Shown piece by piece: positions 51,901 through 54,900 of a DNA stretch of 64,000 nt. Below the pieces are notes generated by a model. That model was given only the letters and a program-made list of their open reading frames with translations, did not search any database and had not been told where the DNA came from. Source of the DNA: Dasypus novemcinctus. Taxonomy: Eukaryota; Chordata; Mammalia; Cingulata; Dasypodidae. Each line of letters opens with the position of its first letter. Positions within the stretch are counted from its first letter, which is position 1. A program made the translations under genes and the position numbers. Location: positions 157,662,216 to 157,726,215 of the forward strand of contig NC_080673.1 in NCBI RefSeq assembly GCF_030445035.2. Reading direction: 5' to 3'.

Positions 51901-54900
51901 AGACATCCATAGTTTATCACAGCACTTAAACCTGCCCAGTCAAGATCCAACTCAAAACTCCTTCTTCTTCACACCTTGGAATCTGTCTCCAGGGAGCAAC
52001 CATCAATGTTTCAGTGTTACCGCGCAAGATGGGACCTACCAGTCATGCCTGCTTTGGATTGCCTCTATCAATGACTTAGGCTATCTGCAGACAAAGTCAC
52101 TCTAGTGGTTCTACTTCTGTGGTCAAGCCTCAAGGTCACATGTCCAATTTTATGTTATGATTTGGTCTTTCCCACATATTAACATAACCTCTAAGGGCTT
52201 CTAGAAAGAAAATTGATTTTTTATTTACCTATTAAATTGATTGAAATAGTTTGGTCCTGGATTATTTAAACATTATTTAGACATAAAACTTATTGAAAAT
52301 TTTCACTACTTACTCCCAGCAGTCATAGAATCTCTCATTCTGTTTGACTTGTTAAAAGTGTAGAAAAAGAATTTAATCAATGAATCATTTTCTTTAATTG
52401 CAAGTGTGCTGTCCAGTATGATTATCTCAAGTAGAAGGCCATGACTCTTGAGAATGATGACGAATATTGGTGTCCTTTTATCAATTTTAGGAACTGCCAA
52501 GTTGAAGGATCATTTTTTAAATCTTTAAATTTAGTCAGATAAGTTTTGAGCTAAGTTTAGATTCTTTCCTATACAATTAAGTCAATGACTACTGAAGAAA
52601 GAACTTTGAAGGCCATGTTAGGTATATGATATCACCATTCCTGTGCAGTTTAGTTTTTAAAAGCTATAATTAGTATTGCAATATGATAGAAGAACAGGAT
52701 ATATTTTCTCTGCTTGTATGCTACCCACAATCTTCACAACAAACTCAGAACAATGGTGAAACATATTGAATATACCACATATGTAATGTTGGATTTAGAT
52801 CCTTGGGGTTGTAACAGACTAGCTGTGAACAAGAATGATTCTGATAGCAAAGAGATCTAATCAACTCTTTCTGCACCACTTGTTAAATATAAAATGTCAA
52901 TGATAATGTAAACAATTATTTACTAACCCATAACTGATTCTCAGTCATTTCATCTATAAAATGGGAAAAACAATAGCAACTATCTAATTCACAGGATTGC
53001 TCTACTGTTTAAAGGCAATAATGTCCAGGAAATGCTGAATATGTGTGCCTGGCCTATTGCTAGTACCCAATATATGTTCACTAATGTTCTTATTGATATA
53101 AGAACATTTATAAAAGAGATTGGACAACTCTTGAAACTTTCATTGTCTGCATCACATTGATTTTTCTCTAAACGATTTGCTTTTTTCCAATAAGTTGCCA
53201 TGTGGATTTCTTGAAGCAAGACAATAGGAATCTTTTGCTGTGTAGCCATTCTACAAAACTATACATACTGTTCCAGTTTGCTTGATGGTCATGCAGTGTG
53301 TGTATGGTGTGTATATATATATATGCATATATATACAGTGATGCTCAAGCAGTGTGTATATATATAAATATATATACATACAGTGATGCTCAAGCAGTGT
53401 GTGTGTGTATATATACACAATACATTTATTTATATACAGAGCATCAAGCTAACCAGAAGTGTGTATAGTTCTAGTTTGCTTGATGCTCAAGCAGTGTATA
53501 CATATGCTTGAGCATCACTGTCTAAAAACAGAAGTGTGTAAAGTTTTGTAGAATAGCTACACTGCAAAAGACTCATGCTGTCTTGCTTCAAGAAATCCAT
53601 TGTTATGCTGTGATAACTTTCAAGCAAGGTTGAATTCACATATTCTCTCTGTTGCACCAAGGGTTGCCTTTGTTCCTTTTTAACTTTTCTTTGTCATTTC
53701 CTCTAGGATTATAGGCTGTTACATCAAATACAAGTAATAGCTACTGTAGCACATGGCGAGACACATTTTCTTCACCAAAGATAGGGAAACCCTTCCCTTG
53801 TTATACTTAGCAGGTATTCCGTACGTTAGCAAAGCAAGACTGACATGCTGAGCTGACACTGAGAGGGAAGCTTCCTGTCTGAAGCACAACTTCAAATTTT
53901 TCCTTTTCTTTGTAGCAGCTGTTGTTTTGTGGCAGCACATAATTAAAGGGGGAAAATACTAGCCAAGTTACTTAACCAAGTTATCAACCAGTTTGTGCTT
54001 CAGTTTCCTCATTAAATAAACTAAAGCGGTTTCACTAGATTATTGCCATTAACTCTTCTAATTGGAAAGTTCTGACTCCAAACAAGCCCTTATCTTTGAA
54101 ATGATATTTCAAGTAAGGAATATGGTTCTTAGTATAAAAATGAAATCACTTAATGTTTGGCTAACCTCACTTTTGAGCAATTTTGCCGTCTCATATATTT
54201 TTTCCTTTTTAAATTTAGTGCCTTTTAAGTTGCAAGAGGGAGAAGTCCGCATCATTTCTCTGGAGCAGTGTCAGTCCTACTTTGACGTGAAGACCATCAC
54301 CACCCGGATGGTATGTGCTGGCTATGAGTCCGGCACAGTGGATTCCTGCATGGTAAGTTGCTTTCTAGGTAACCAAAGAGATTCAGTCCAGCAGTAACTT
54401 TGGTGGGCCCGAATTGACTCATTATTCATGTCAGGCTCTTTGGGAGCATTTATTGAAAATAATTTATGACCCATTGTTCAGTTATTCACCCAGTGTCTGG
54501 GCAATCCCCCTGATTACTCCCATGCTCTTTGCTGGGGTTGCCTTCAGCTTTCTCATCTGCTGTGTGGGGAAGAGTGTCCTTGTTCAGTAACTGGAGGGAG
54601 AATGATGGTTCCAGTCCATGTTAGCGATCATTACAAAGGGGATGGGGCTCTGAGGGGAGCTAGCGCTAACCATGGCTCCAGCATCTGCCCCAGGAGGCAG
54701 GGAGCACTTGATGTTTGCTTTTGTTTTTTTGTGGTTTTTTTTTTTTTAAGATTTATTTGTTATTTGTTTCTCTCCCCCTAGTTGTCTGCTCTCTGTGTCC
54801 ATTCGCTGTGTGTTCTTCTGTGACCGCTTCTATCTTTATCAGCTGGGGGCACTTTATGTTGTCAGTTATCAGTATTAGCATGGAAGTCATATGCTCATGG

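Noticed and set aside
51860..52105. Open frame just after the Asp exon as an additional CORIN exon
   Set aside because: The corin sequence continues exactly in the exon at 54219 with matching phase, and the frame has no homology to the protease.
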